Shown here: positions 15,399 through 24,119 of the stretch, in pieces
Layout: each line of letters begins with the position of its first letter
Numbering within the stretch: the stretch's first letter is position 1
Assembly: GCA_964445765.1 (NCBI GenBank)
Contig: CAYULD010000002.1
Span: 310,001 to 374,000 of the forward strand
DNA: 64,000 nucleotides
Direction of reading: 5' to 3'
DNA from: JANPLD01 sp964445765
GTDB taxonomy: Bacteria; Pseudomonadota; Alphaproteobacteria; Rickettsiales; UBA8987
Notes under the pieces: model-generated
What the model saw: only the letters and a program-made list of their open reading frames with translations
Database searches by the model: none
What the model was told of the DNA's origin: nothing
Position numbers and translations under genes: made by a program

Positions 15399-17156
15399 CT
15401 AAGCGATATCCTTATGGAAATTATTGCCAGCGGTGGTGGCTTTAACATAATTTTTGCGGATTGTGAAATCCCCGAAATGTTCACCTTTATTACGATTTTG
15501 AGCAAAATCTCTAATGATTGGTGATAAAATTTCTGGCACTTTAACCCCCTCAACATCTTTTTTGAATAATTTATTTAAGCGAGAGCCATCAAACCCAGCA
15601 CCTAAATATAAATTATATCGCCCCGGGTTTGTTCCAACCAAGCCAATTTCAGCAAGGTAAGGCCTTGCACAGCCATTTGGGCAACCTGTCATTCTGATAA
15701 CTATATCTTCTTCACGAATACCATTTTTCTCAAATTCTTTTTCAATTTCTGTAACTAAATCAGGCAGATATCTCTCACTTTCAGCAAGGGCAAGCCCGCA
15801 AGTTGGAAGTGCCACGCAAGCCATAGAATTTCTGCGAAGGCCAGATTGATTGAATTTATCAAGATTATATTCTGTAAGTAGCTTTTCAATTTTAGATTTA
15901 TCTTTTTCTGCAACGCTTGCAATTATAACATTTTGATTGCAAGTTAAGCGAAAATCACCTTGATGAATTTTTGCAATTTCTGCCAAGCCTTGTTTTTGCT
16001 TACCAAAAAGCCTGCCATTTTGAATGAAAAGCGTGCAATGCCATTTTTTATCATATCCTTGCACCCAACCATATCTATCACCGGTATTTTCAAATTTGAA
16101 AGGCTTTGCAGGTTGCAATTTATAGCCAAGCCTTTTTTCTACTTCTTCTCTAAATTTATTAATGCCGAGTGTTTCAACGGTATATTTCAAGCGTGCGTGT
16201 TTGCGAACATCACGATTTCCTAAATCTCTTTGTGCGATAACAACTTTCTCAGCAACATCAACGGCTTGTGCAGGCGTGCAGAAACCCATAACATCAGCAG
16301 TTCTAGGAAATGTTGTATCATCGCCGTGTGTCATACCCATTCCACCGCCAACGGTAACATTATATCCGATAATTTTATTATCTTCTATTATTGCAATAAA
16401 GCCTAGACAATGTGCGAATATATCAACATCATTTGAAGGCGGAATAGCAACCACAGTTTTGAATTTGCGAGGCAGATAGGTTTTGCCGTAAATTGGCTCT
16501 TCCTCAGAGGCCTCAGGCTTTTTAGAATTTATTGGTGAATCACATTTGGTTTTTCTTGCACCTGAGGGAAGCTCATCTTCACCCTTGTTACCTGCAACAA
16601 GCTCATCATCAAGCCAAATTTCGTGATAAGCAGAAGTGCGAGGGGTAAGGTGGTTGCTTATATCGGTTGCTAGTTTTAATGCCTCTGCGTGATGCTCAGA
16701 TTGATAAGGGTTTGGGTTGCACATCACATTTCTATTAACATCACCGCAAGCAGCTAAAGTATCAAGGCAAACTTGATTAACTTCTGCAATAGCAGTTTTG
16801 AGATTTGTTTTAATTATACCGTGGAATTGGAAGGCTTGGCGAGTGGTTAATTTTAGTGTTCCATTAGCATAATTATCGGCTATCCAATCCATATGAAGCC
16901 ATTGTGAAGGTGAACAAACACCACCCGGAACACGCACACGAGCCATAAAGCTATAGGCTTTATCAAGAAATTTTGCCCTTCTTTCCGCTCTTAAATCTCT
17001 ATCATCTTGCTGATAAATGCCGTGAAATTTAGTAAGAATAGTATCACTTTCTGCAAGTGAGCCTTCAATAATATGCTCAAGCCCCTGCTTAATGCCACCA
17101 CGCAGATAGTTACTTTCTGTTTTTATACCTTCATTTGGTGCTTTACCTGTTGCCAT
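15399..17156 (-). CDS. cysI: sulfite reductase hemoprotein subunit
   Basis: CysI carries siroheme and a [4Fe-4S] cluster and reduces sulfite to sulfide with electrons from a flavoprotein partner. The 585-residue protein has duplicated ferredoxin-like halves. It shows the cluster ligands CVALPTC (C-x5-C) and CPNGC (C-x3-C), and siroheme-binding arginines in LTTRQAFQFHG and the GGGMGMTHGDDTTFPR block. A Lys/Glu-rich insertion (about residues 198-222) is not conserved in the family. No cysJ, cysH or ATP sulfurylase gene is present here. Together with the sulfate importer at 25.7-29.6 kb it supports assimilatory sulfate reduction. Confidence 0.94.
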   Translation of the reverse strand: MATGKAPNEGIKTESNYLRGGIKQGLEHIIEGSLAESDTILTKFHGIYQQDDRDLRAERRAKFLDKAYSFMARVRVPGGVCSPSQWLHMDWIADNYANGTLKLTTRQAFQFHGIIKTNLKTAIAEVNQVCLDTLAACGDVNRNVMCNPNPYQSEHHAEALKLATDISNHLTPRTSAYHEIWLDDELVAGNKGEDELPSGARKTKCDSPINSKKPEASEEEPIYGKTYLPRKFKTVVAIPPSNDVDIFAHCLGFIAIIEDNKIIGYNVTVGGGMGMTHGDDTTFPRTADVMGFCTPAQAVDVAEKVVIAQRDLGNRDVRKHARLKYTVETLGINKFREEVEKRLGYKLQPAKPFKFENTGDRYGWVQGYDKKWHCTLFIQNGRLFGKQKQGLAEIAKIHQGDFRLTCNQNVIIASVAEKDKSKIEKLLTEYNLDKFNQSGLRRNSMACVALPTCGLALAESERYLPDLVTEIEKEFEKNGIREEDIVIRMTGCPNGCARPYLAEIGLVGTNPGRYNLYLGAGFDGSRLNKLFKKDVEGVKVPEILSPIIRDFAQNRNKGEHFGDFTIRKNYVKATTAGNNFHKDIA

Positions 17157-17216
17157 ATATTATATAGTTTTTTAGTATTTATTATATGTATTAAATAGTA
17201 GATTATATTGAAGTCT

Positions 17217-17270
17217 GTCATGTTGAGCGTAGCGAAACATCTAAAGATCCTTCGCTTTGCTCAGGATGAC
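17217..17270. repeat. TGTCAT...ATGAC dispersed palindromic repeat, copy 1
   Basis: The unit begins GTCATGTTGAGCGTAGCGA and ends with the roughly complementary TTCGCTTTGCTCAGGATGAC, giving an imperfect hairpin of about 54 bases. Related copies are at 23408-23470 and 25542-25624. Repeats of the pattern TGTCATxxTGAGC...GCTCAxxATGACA are known from many unrelated bacterial genomes. This copy lies between gyrA and cysI. Confidence 0.7.
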
Positions 17271-17327
17271 TATCACACCTAAACATAAATTACTATAGTG
17301 TTAACTATTCCCATCCCCTCACCCTTA

Positions 17328-17355
17328 CCCTCTCCCCTTATAAAAGGGGAGAGGG
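17328..17355. repeat. C-rich/G-rich perfect hairpin between gyrA and cysI
   Basis: Twelve bases (CCCTCTCCCCTT, 17328-17339) and their exact complement (17344-17355) enclose an ATAA loop. The GC content is strikingly higher than in the surrounding DNA. It may stop or stabilise the gyrA transcript coming from the right, although the minus-strand 3' side lacks a T-run. Confidence 0.6.
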
Positions 17356-17435
17356 GATTTTAGAGACATTATTTTTTAATACACTATAACTTTATTCTCT
17401 AGCTCCCTAAAACCTAGCCTCTAGAACCTAGCCCC

Positions 17436-20264
17436 TTAATCACCCTCACCAGTAACTTCAGTAATATTTTCTGAAGCCTCTGTATTTTCATTTTCATCAC
17501 CAGTAATTCTTGCGGCTGAAACAATTTTTTCATTACCTTCAATTCTGAAAATTGTAACACCAGTTGCGTTTCTGCCAGTTATTCTAATGCCATCAACAGG
17601 GCAACGAATTAGCTTACCTGTATCAGTTACAAGTAAAATTTGATCTTTATCAGTAACTGCAAAACTACCGCAGACATTGCCATTTTTCTCACCAGTTTTA
17701 ACATTGGTAACACCCTTGCCACCTCTATTTGTAATACGATATTCAAAGGCACTAGTGCGTTTGCCAAAGCCCCTTTCTGTGATGGTTAAAATAAATTCTT
17801 CATTGCGAGCATAATCAATTGCGGTATCAAAATTTATTTGACAATTTGCTTCATTAAGAATTTTTTCTAATTTCTCTGCAACCTCTTCATTTCCAGTGCT
17901 TCTGAGTTGCTCAAGAGTGATTTTTCTATCAAAATGGAGTGAGCTTTCCTCCTTCAATTCGTGATCTTGTGAATACATTGAAGGCAGAATTTTAGCGATT
18001 GCAAGCCTTGATTCTACTGGTAAATCAAGATATTCATCTCTAATTTGAGTGTTAACTTCAGTTCCATTGATAATAGTTAGGGAGATTACTTTATCTTGCC
18101 CATCAAGCCTAATACCCCTTACACCTGAAGAATCCCTACCCTTGAATACGCGAACCGCCTCAACTGGGCATCTTAGAGCGTTACCTTCAGCACTTGCAAG
18201 TAAAATGTGATCAGAAGGTTTTGCAGTTGAAACACCAATTAAACTATCATTATCTTCTAAACGAATTGCAATTTTGCCGTTTGCTCTAATGGATTCAAAA
18301 TCAGAAAGTTTATTTCTTCTAATATTGCCAAGTGCAGTTGCAAAGATTATATCCAATTCCTCCCAAGAAGAAGTATCCTCCGGAACAGGCAGAATAACAT
18401 TGATTTTTTCATCTTGATCAAGTGGGAAAATGTTTACTAAACTTCTGCCACGAGATTGCGGATTTCCAAGTGGTAATTTATAAGTTTTTAGCTTATAAAC
18501 CTTACCTTTGGTTGAGAAGAACATCATCGGTGTATGAGTATTTGCGATGAATGCTTGTGTGGTTACATCTTCTTCTTTAAGGTCAATACCGCTTCTGCCT
18601 TTACCACCCCTTTTTTGTGCGCGATAAGTTGAAAGTGGCGTGCGTTTAATATAACCGCCTAAAGTAACGGTTACCACCATATCTTCACGAGCAATTAAAT
18701 CTTCAATATCATCATCAAGATTTTGTGCTTCAATGGAAGTTAGGCGAGGAGTTGCAAAATTTTCTTTAATTTCTAGAAGCTCATCTTTAATAATTTTGAA
18801 AATTTTTGCTTCATCAGCTAGAATTGAAAGATATTCTTCAATGGCTTTTGCAAGCTCATTTAATTCAGCTGTTAGTTTTTCCTGCTCTAAGCCGGTTAAT
18901 CTAGCGAGCCTCATTTCTAAAATTGCTTTTGCTTGATCTTCCGTAAATTTACACCTGCCGTTGATTACCACATTAAATTCGTCATCAACTAATTTAATTA
19001 ATGGTTCAACGCTTGTGGCGTTCCAATCTTTTTCCATAAGTGCGGCTTTAGCGATTGCAACATCAGCTGAGCCTCTAATTATCGCAATTACTTCATCAAT
19101 ATTTGCAACGGCTAATGATAAACCAACTAAAATATGCGCTCTTTCACGAGCTTTACGAAGTTCAAAAGCAGTTCTTCTAGTAACAACTTCTTTTCTAAAT
19201 TTTATGAAAGAAGAAAGGACATCTTTAATATTCATCTGGCGTGGCCTGCCGTGATCAAGTGCCAAAATATTGTAGCCAAAACTTGTTTGAAGTGGTGTAA
19301 ATTTATATAATTGATTTAGAACGACTGAGCCAACTGCATCTCTTTTTAATTCAATTACAACTCTAACGCCTTGTTTATCTGATTCATCACGAAGCTCTGA
19401 TATTCCTTCTATTTTCTTTTCCCTAACTAGCAGGGCGATTTTCTCAACCATTAACGCTTTGTTTACTTGATAAGGAACTTCAGAAATAATAATCATTTCC
19501 CTGCCGTTGTTATCAACAATTTCAGCCTTACCACGAATCACCACTGATCCCCTACCCTCTTGAAGCGCATTAATAGCAGGGGTTCTGCCCATTATAATGC
19601 CACCCGTTGGAAAATCAGGCCCCGGAACAATATTTGTTAATTCATCAAGTGATGCTTCAGAATTTTCAATCAAGAATATTGTAGCATCTATCATCTCACC
19701 TAAATTATGAGGCGGAATATTAGTTGCCATACCAACGGCAATACCGCTTGTGCCATTAACTAATAAATTAGGAAATCTAGCTGGAAGAACAGTAGGCTCT
19801 TTCTCACTACCATCATAATTATCTTGCCAGTCAATGGTTTCTTTGTCCAAATCTTCAGTAAGTTTATGTGCAATTTTTGCCATTCTAGATTCAGTATAAC
19901 GCATTGCCGCAGGGTTATCCCCATCCATTGAGCCAAAGTTACCTTGCCCATCTACAAGTGGCACACGCATTGAAAATGGCTGAGCCATACGAACTAATGA
20001 ATCATAAATCGCTGTATCACCATGTGGGTGATATTTACCCATTACATCACCGACAATACGAGCAGATTTTCTATAAGGCTTGCCATAATGCGCCCCCGTA
20101 TCTTGCATTGAATAGATAATTCTTCTATGAACTGGCTTTAAGCCATCACGAGCATCAGGGATAGCACGGCTAACTATAACGCTCATTGCGTAATCTAGGT
20201 AGCTTGATTCCATCTCTTTCTTAATGGAAATAGGAATAATTTCAGCGATATTTGAAATAGACAT
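17436..20264 (-). CDS. gyrA: DNA gyrase subunit A
   Basis: GyrA cuts and rejoins DNA in the A2B2 gyrase that introduces negative supercoils. The 942-residue protein has the N-terminal breakage-reunion domain with catalytic Tyr in AAMRYTESRM and the quinolone-pocket segment HPHGDTAIYDSLVRMAQ. The C-terminal six-bladed pinwheel includes the GyrA box QKRGGKG, needed for wrapping, which separates it from ParC. At the position of E. coli Ser83 the residue is Thr, and Asp87 is kept. An acidic tail ends the protein. GyrB is not in the window. Confidence 0.97.
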   Translation of the reverse strand: MSISNIAEIIPISIKKEMESSYLDYAMSVIVSRAIPDARDGLKPVHRRIIYSMQDTGAHYGKPYRKSARIVGDVMGKYHPHGDTAIYDSLVRMAQPFSMRVPLVDGQGNFGSMDGDNPAAMRYTESRMAKIAHKLTEDLDKETIDWQDNYDGSEKEPTVLPARFPNLLVNGTSGIAVGMATNIPPHNLGEMIDATIFLIENSEASLDELTNIVPGPDFPTGGIIMGRTPAINALQEGRGSVVIRGKAEIVDNNGREMIIISEVPYQVNKALMVEKIALLVREKKIEGISELRDESDKQGVRVVIELKRDAVGSVVLNQLYKFTPLQTSFGYNILALDHGRPRQMNIKDVLSSFIKFRKEVVTRRTAFELRKARERAHILVGLSLAVANIDEVIAIIRGSADVAIAKAALMEKDWNATSVEPLIKLVDDEFNVVINGRCKFTEDQAKAILEMRLARLTGLEQEKLTAELNELAKAIEEYLSILADEAKIFKIIKDELLEIKENFATPRLTSIEAQNLDDDIEDLIAREDMVVTVTLGGYIKRTPLSTYRAQKRGGKGRSGIDLKEEDVTTQAFIANTHTPMMFFSTKGKVYKLKTYKLPLGNPQSRGRSLVNIFPLDQDEKINVILPVPEDTSSWEELDIIFATALGNIRRNKLSDFESIRANGKIAIRLEDNDSLIGVSTAKPSDHILLASAEGNALRCPVEAVRVFKGRDSSGVRGIRLDGQDKVISLTIINGTEVNTQIRDEYLDLPVESRLAIAKILPSMYSQDHELKEESSLHFDRKITLEQLRSTGNEEVAEKLEKILNEANCQINFDTAIDYARNEEFILTITERGFGKRTSAFEYRITNRGGKGVTNVKTGEKNGNVCGSFAVTDKDQILLVTDTGKLIRCPVDGIRITGRNATGVTIFRIEGNEKIVSAARITGDENENTEASENITEVTGEGD

Positions 20265-20406
20265 ATATAAAGCAATTAAAACTAATAAATTTTCTAATGG
20301 TTTTATAGATTAATTGAGGCTTTATAGCAACCTTTTTAGTTAGGAATTTTTTGTCTGGCTTTCGGGGTGTTAAGAGGGAATTTTTTAAGGTAGAAAATTT
20401 GTAATT

Positions 20407-21621
20407 CTACCACTCGCCATCTTGTCTATCAATGTGTTTTTTAACAATTGAAATGAAGCTAGAGAGGTTTTTGATTTTCTTACCGCGAGATAAACTAATA
20501 ATTTTCTTAATATATTCGTGTAAATCTTCTTTTGCTTTTGGCGTTCCAAATTTTTCAGATTCAATATCCATTTGGTTAATTACCCAGATTGAAAATCTCA
20601 CAGCTTCAAATAATGCATCAGGTAAATTTGCCCTATCATAAAGGGCTTTTAAGCCGTGATCTAAATCTGTAACTAATTTTCTAATATTTGAAAATTTAAC
20701 GCCTGCAAGCCTCGCCATACAAATTTCAAACATAGTTTTATTGCCAAGTGCTATCGCAGAAATTGGCACAAACTGCCCTATAGGCTCAAAATCATTTAAA
20801 ATAAATGTTAACTTGCCGTGGATAGGCTCAAGTGCTTGCTCAAGCTGATTATTGCTTTCAAGCATATTAATAAGCTCTATTAAATCTTCACCAAAGATTT
20901 TCATATTACCAAAGCGGAATGCCGCAATTTCACCAGAATCTTTGAATAGAGAATTTATTTTATCAAAGTTACAACTATATTTCTTTTCAAGTTTTGTTCT
21001 AATAACTTCAGAAACTTTTTTAGTAATACTAACAACTATATGTGATGGAATAGAGCCACGCGTAATTAGTGATTCAATAATCTCTTCTTTATTAGAATGG
21101 CTATCTGCGATATTTTCATAATCTTTTTCACTGATTTGAGCAGTAGTGTTTTGTAATAGGCTTGCAATTACATCTTCATTGTTAACCTCAACCAAAGCAC
21201 CAGAAACATTCTCAGATAAACCTTCCCTGCGGGATATAGCAATTTGCTTTTCTGTGCTGTTAGATGTTTTAATAATCTCAACTAAATCTTCATCAGTTAA
21301 AATTTGTGAGAATTCAAGAATTGGGCGAGATACATCATCAATATCTTTTGCTAAAGTAAGCAGAACATCCCTCGGCACAGAATCTGTGTTCATAAGGTTT
21401 TCAGCGAGAGATTTTCTAACCCCTACTTCCGCAAATTTAAGGAGTAACCTAAAAATTTCTTCAGCTAAACCCTTTTCTTTATCTGAGAAGCCTTTAGTAG
21501 CATATTGCCCTGAGATTTTATCAACAACTTTGATTTTAGTTTCTAGGTTGCCTTGCTGAGTTAGCATTTTAACATCATCAGTGGATAATTTATCTGGTTC
21601 ATTCATTCTTATAAAAGCCAT
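20407..21621 (-). CDS. DUF2336 domain protein
   Basis: A 404-residue, highly helical soluble protein with HEAT-like repeats in its first half (for example VRKSLAENL, then DVLLTLAKDIDDVSRPILEFS). This pattern is typical of the DUF2336 family (PF10098), found mainly in Alphaproteobacteria and of unknown role. No signal peptide, membrane helix or catalytic motif is seen. It lies 142 bases upstream of gyrA on the same strand, and its start faces the rpsF operon across a 282-base gap. Confidence 0.7.
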   Translation of the reverse strand: MAFIRMNEPDKLSTDDVKMLTQQGNLETKIKVVDKISGQYATKGFSDKEKGLAEEIFRLLLKFAEVGVRKSLAENLMNTDSVPRDVLLTLAKDIDDVSRPILEFSQILTDEDLVEIIKTSNSTEKQIAISRREGLSENVSGALVEVNNEDVIASLLQNTTAQISEKDYENIADSHSNKEEIIESLITRGSIPSHIVVSITKKVSEVIRTKLEKKYSCNFDKINSLFKDSGEIAAFRFGNMKIFGEDLIELINMLESNNQLEQALEPIHGKLTFILNDFEPIGQFVPISAIALGNKTMFEICMARLAGVKFSNIRKLVTDLDHGLKALYDRANLPDALFEAVRFSIWVINQMDIESEKFGTPKAKEDLHEYIKKIISLSRGKKIKNLSSFISIVKKHIDRQDGEW

Positions 21622-21845
21622 TTTAGATAAATTTATTGTTAGATTTTATTACAATATAATCAACAAATTATTTCAAAAAAAGAGGTTTTAAGGTGTTATT
21701 GCTCAAAGTTTAATTTAATTTATTATATTAAAACAACAAATTAAGCCTAAAAACATTTTTGCTTGCAATTTATTTATCTTAACATATTGAATTAAATAAG
21801 GTAAATTAAAATTTGTTAAAATTGCAACATAGCGAAAAAAATTGG

Positions 21846-21873
21846 TTGCAATTAGGTTTAATCTAGCTATTAT
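21846..21873 (+). promoter_or_regulatory. candidate promoter of the rpsF-rpsR-rplI operon
   Basis: TTGCAA at 21846-21851 and TATTAT at 21868-21873 are 16 bases apart, giving a start about 25 bases before the rpsF ATG at 21904. It lies in a 282-base AT-rich gap between divergent genes in which I see no other feature. The match is moderate. Confidence 0.4.
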
Positions 21874-21903
21874 CCGCCCCTCTAAAAGTTTAATTTATAA
21901 TTT

Positions 21904-22227
21904 ATGCCACTATACGAAACTACATTTATTGTTCGCCCTGAGCTTGCACCTGCAGATGTTGAAAAGGTTGCTTCTAGCTTTGAAGAAGTTATCACTACAG
22001 CTGGTGATAAACTTGTTAAAAAAGAATTTTGGGGCCTAAGAGACCTTGCTTACAAAATTAAAAAAAGTAAGAAAGGGCATTATGTTCACTTTGGTATTGA
22101 TGCTAAAGCATCCACTGTATCTGAGCTTAGAAGAAAGCTTGGCATCAGTGAAGATGTTATTAGAGATTTAACTATTAAAGTTGAAAAAATCTCTAACGAT
22201 AACACAAACTTAAACAGCGAAGATTAA
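21904..22227 (+). CDS. rpsF: 30S ribosomal protein S6
   Basis: S6 binds the central domain of 16S rRNA as a pair with S18. The 107-residue protein starts with the conserved MPLYETTFIVRPELAPADVEK. It also carries the WGLRDLAYKIKKSKKGHYV block and the IRDLTIKVEK strand of the family. First gene of the S6-S18-L9 operon, ten bases ahead of rpsR. Confidence 0.96.
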   Translation: MPLYETTFIVRPELAPADVEKVASSFEEVITTAGDKLVKKEFWGLRDLAYKIKKSKKGHYVHFGIDAKASTVSELRRKLGISEDVIRDLTIKVEKISNDNTNLNSED

Positions 22228-22237
22228 TTGAGGATTT

Positions 22238-22528
22238 ATGGCTTATAAAAAAGATAAAAAGAAATTTGACGAATCAAAATTTCAAATCAACCCTGCAATG
22301 TTGCCTCAGGTTTTCTCTAAGAGAGAGAGGGAATGCCCACTTTCTGGTGAAAACGCACCTATTGTTAATTACAAAAATGTTTCATTGTTGAAAAAATTCA
22401 TTTCTGAAAGGGGTAAAATTCTTCCTAGAAGAATTACTTCTATTACTGCTAAAAAGCAAAGGGAGCTTGCAGAATCAATTAAACTTGCAAGAAATATCGC
22501 TTTATTGCCTTATGTTAGCAATCAATAA
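22238..22528 (+). CDS. rpsR: 30S ribosomal protein S18
   Basis: A basic 96-residue protein with the S18 core. It shows NYKNVSLLKKFISERGKILPRR followed by TSITAKKQRELAESIKLARNIALLPYV, the highly conserved rRNA- and S6-binding helix region. A good GAGG ribosome-binding site precedes the ATG. Second gene of the operon, 29 bases before rplI. Confidence 0.97.
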   Translation: MAYKKDKKKFDESKFQINPAMLPQVFSKRERECPLSGENAPIVNYKNVSLLKKFISERGKILPRRITSITAKKQRELAESIKLARNIALLPYVSNQ

Positions 22529-22557
22529 TTTATATAGAAAATTTTAATAGTAATTTT

Positions 22558-23151
22558 ATGAAAGTTATACTTCTTGAAAAATTCAAAAATCTTGGTGAAG
22601 TTGGTGAGCTGGTTGAAGTTAAATCTGGCTATGCTAGAAATTTCCTTATTCCTAATCGCAAGGCGGTTTTTGCAACTAAGCAAAATATTGTAGATTTTGA
22701 ATCTAAAAAAGCTGAGCTTCAAGAGCAATCTAAGAAAAGAGAAGCGGAAGCAAATAAAATTGCTGATAAAATTAGAAATAAAATTCTTGCGGTTATTAAG
22801 CAAGCTGGTGATGATGGCAGGCTTTATGGTGCAGTTAACTCAAGTGATGTAGTTATTGAGCTCAAGAAAGAGACAAATATTGAAATTGATAGAAAGCAAG
22901 TTACAATTTCAACTGCAATAAAATTTGTTGGTTTTTACCAAGTTTATGTTGATTTAGGTGAAGGTGTTTCTGCACAAATTTATGTGAATGTTGCAAGGGG
23001 TGAAGCGGAAGCAGAAGAACAAAAAAATAAATTCCTTACTGGTAAAATTAAGTTAGGCTCTTCTTCATCTGCTGAAGCAGAAGTTACAACCTCTAAGAAA
23101 GAACAAAATAAAGAAGCTGAAAAGCCTGCTTCAGAAGCTACACAGGCTTAA
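22558..23151 (+). CDS. rplI: 50S ribosomal protein L9
   Basis: L9 joins two globular rRNA-binding domains by a long helix at the base of the L1 stalk. The N-terminal signature VILLEKFKNLGEVGELVEVKSGYARNFLIPN is clear. At 197 residues it exceeds the common length of about 150. The excess is a Lys/Glu/Ala-rich tail (SSSSAEAEVTTSKKEQNKE onward) of the kind often seen in alphaproteobacterial L9. Last gene of the operon; a palindromic element begins six bases beyond its stop. Confidence 0.96.
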   Translation: MKVILLEKFKNLGEVGELVEVKSGYARNFLIPNRKAVFATKQNIVDFESKKAELQEQSKKREAEANKIADKIRNKILAVIKQAGDDGRLYGAVNSSDVVIELKKETNIEIDRKQVTISTAIKFVGFYQVYVDLGEGVSAQIYVNVARGEAEAEEQKNKFLTGKIKLGSSSSAEAEVTTSKKEQNKEAEKPASEATQA

Positions 23152-23156
23152 TAATA

Positions 23157-23322
23157 AGGAAGTGTTCACTATCCATAGGTATATCTGTCATTACCCGAAT
23201 TTTTATAAAGATATCAATCTTTAGAAAAATTATAGGGTAATCTAAATCAATAGGTTAATGGATCGCCCTATAGTTGCTTCGCAACTCGGGCGATGACAAT
23301 CTATACATATTGAACACTTCCT
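23157..23322. repeat. 166-bp inverted-repeat element with inner GC hairpin
   Basis: The ends are perfect 12-base inverted repeats (AGGAAGTGTTCA at 23157-23168 and its complement at 23311-23322). Inside, CGCCC and GGGCG near 23264-23292 enclose AGTTGC-TTC-GCAACT, a strong hairpin. A weaker TGTCAT.../...ATGACA pair surrounds it. It carries no coding frame of note and lies directly after rplI, so it could also act as the operon's 3' end. Confidence 0.65.
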
Positions 23323-23407
23323 AATATTATATTTTTTTGTTAGAAAATAGCAATTTAGGCAAGCAATTTATCTTTAGTTTTTTTATTAAAATATTTTATA
23401 TCTAGCT

Positions 23408-23470
23408 ATGTCATGTTGAGCTTAGCGAAATATCTACAGATTTTGCCCTTTCGTTTTGCTTTAGAATCAT
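23408..23470. repeat. TGTCAT...GAATCAT dispersed palindromic repeat, degenerate copy 2
   Basis: It begins ATGTCATGTTGAGCTTAGCG, nearly identical to the left half at 17217, but its right half (TTTCGTTTTGCTTTAGAATCAT) has decayed. It belongs to the family described at 17217-17270. Confidence 0.55.
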
Positions 23471-23556
23471 ATGAATACTCTCTATATTAAGTAATCACTT
23501 ACAAATATGTTTCTTAAATCTATTGACATTGCAATAAAATAAAATAGATAGATTTA

Positions 23557-23825
23557 TAGTAAAATGCATTTGAATTAATTGGTTTGCAACAAGATAATTT
23601 TGCTTAATAACAAGAAAAAATCAAGTGAGATACTTATTGATATCTCCGCAGATTTTTTCGCAGTTAGAAGGCAAAATTATCAGTTGCCCTGTGGGTTGTG
23701 AGTAAAAAATAAAAATTATTTCGTTAAAAAGCTCGTAGATATGAATAACTATCTCGCTCGCTTTTTGCCTGCTAATTTTTATTTTTTACTCACAACAAAC
23801 TAACTAATTCAAATTCATTTTACTA
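23557..23825. repeat. 269-bp nested palindromic repeat, copy 2
   Basis: The outer arms 23557-23585 and 23797-23825 are 29-base inverted repeats with a few mismatches. The core shares long stretches with copy 1 at 654-928 (CAACAAGATAATTTTGCTT, CAGTTGCCCT, TTCGTTAAAAAGCTCG, ATATGAATAACTATCTCGCT). The outer arms do not match those of copy 1, although each copy is self-complementary. It ends 12 bases before tRNA-Thr, so it separates that gene from any promoter further upstream. Confidence 0.8.
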
Positions 23826-23837
23826 TCACTTTCACAT

Positions 23838-23914
23838 GCCGTCTTAGCTCAGCTGGCCAGAGCGGCTGATTTGTAATCAGCGGGTCGGGGGTTCGAATCC
23901 CTCAGACGGCACCA
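23838..23914 (+). tRNA. tRNA-Thr (anticodon TGT), CCA encoded
   Basis: The acceptor arms GCCGTCT and AGACGGC pair fully. The D-arm GCTCAGCTGGCCAGAGC, anticodon stem GCTGA/TCAGC with loop TTTGTAA, and T-arm GGGGGTTCGAATCCCTC fold as a standard cloverleaf. Anticodon TGT reads ACA/ACG threonine codons. The terminal CCA is present in the DNA at 23912-23914. Confidence 0.97.
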
Positions 23915-23995
23915 CTTTCTAATTCTAATAGTCTATCTTCTCAATTAATTAATTTTGATTCTAAGGATATTCGAAGGATTATAACTATTTTATTT

Positions 23996-24031
23996 ATTCC
24001 TATTGACATTATAGGAATTAAACTATATAAT
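23996..24031 (+). promoter_or_regulatory. consensus sigma-70 promoter with overlapping inverted repeat, for the porin gene
   Basis: TTGACA at 24003-24008 and TATAAT at 24026-24031 are separated by exactly 17 bases, a full consensus match. The -35 box lies within an 8-bp perfect inverted repeat (ATTCCTAT 23996-24003, ATAGGAAT 24011-24018, 7-base spacer). This has the layout of a repressor operator. The porin ATG is at 24120, leaving a leader of about 80 bases. Confidence 0.65.
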
Positions 24032-24119
24032 ACCGATATGAATAGTTTGATTCCCTGTTTCTTGAATGAATTCATATTCTAGGCTATTCAAAATAAATTA
24101 TAAGATTAATTAGATTAAT

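Noticed and set aside
15395..15556. N-terminal extension of DnaB by 54 residues.
   Set aside because: The stretch lies inside cysI in another frame, has no DnaB similarity, and a good ATG lies just after the cysI stop.
15960..16479. Plus-strand open frames opposite cysI.
   Set aside because: They are antisense shadows of the conserved sulfite reductase gene and have no independent similarity.
21640..21903. Autoregulatory S6:S18 mRNA-binding structure in the rpsF leader.
   Set aside because: A CCG-containing stretch occurs at 21874-21880, but I could not find the supporting stem with confidence.
23157..23825. CRISPR-like array, because several repeats lie close together.
   Set aside because: The repeats are different palindromic elements, not equal-length direct repeats with regular spacers, and no cas genes are present.
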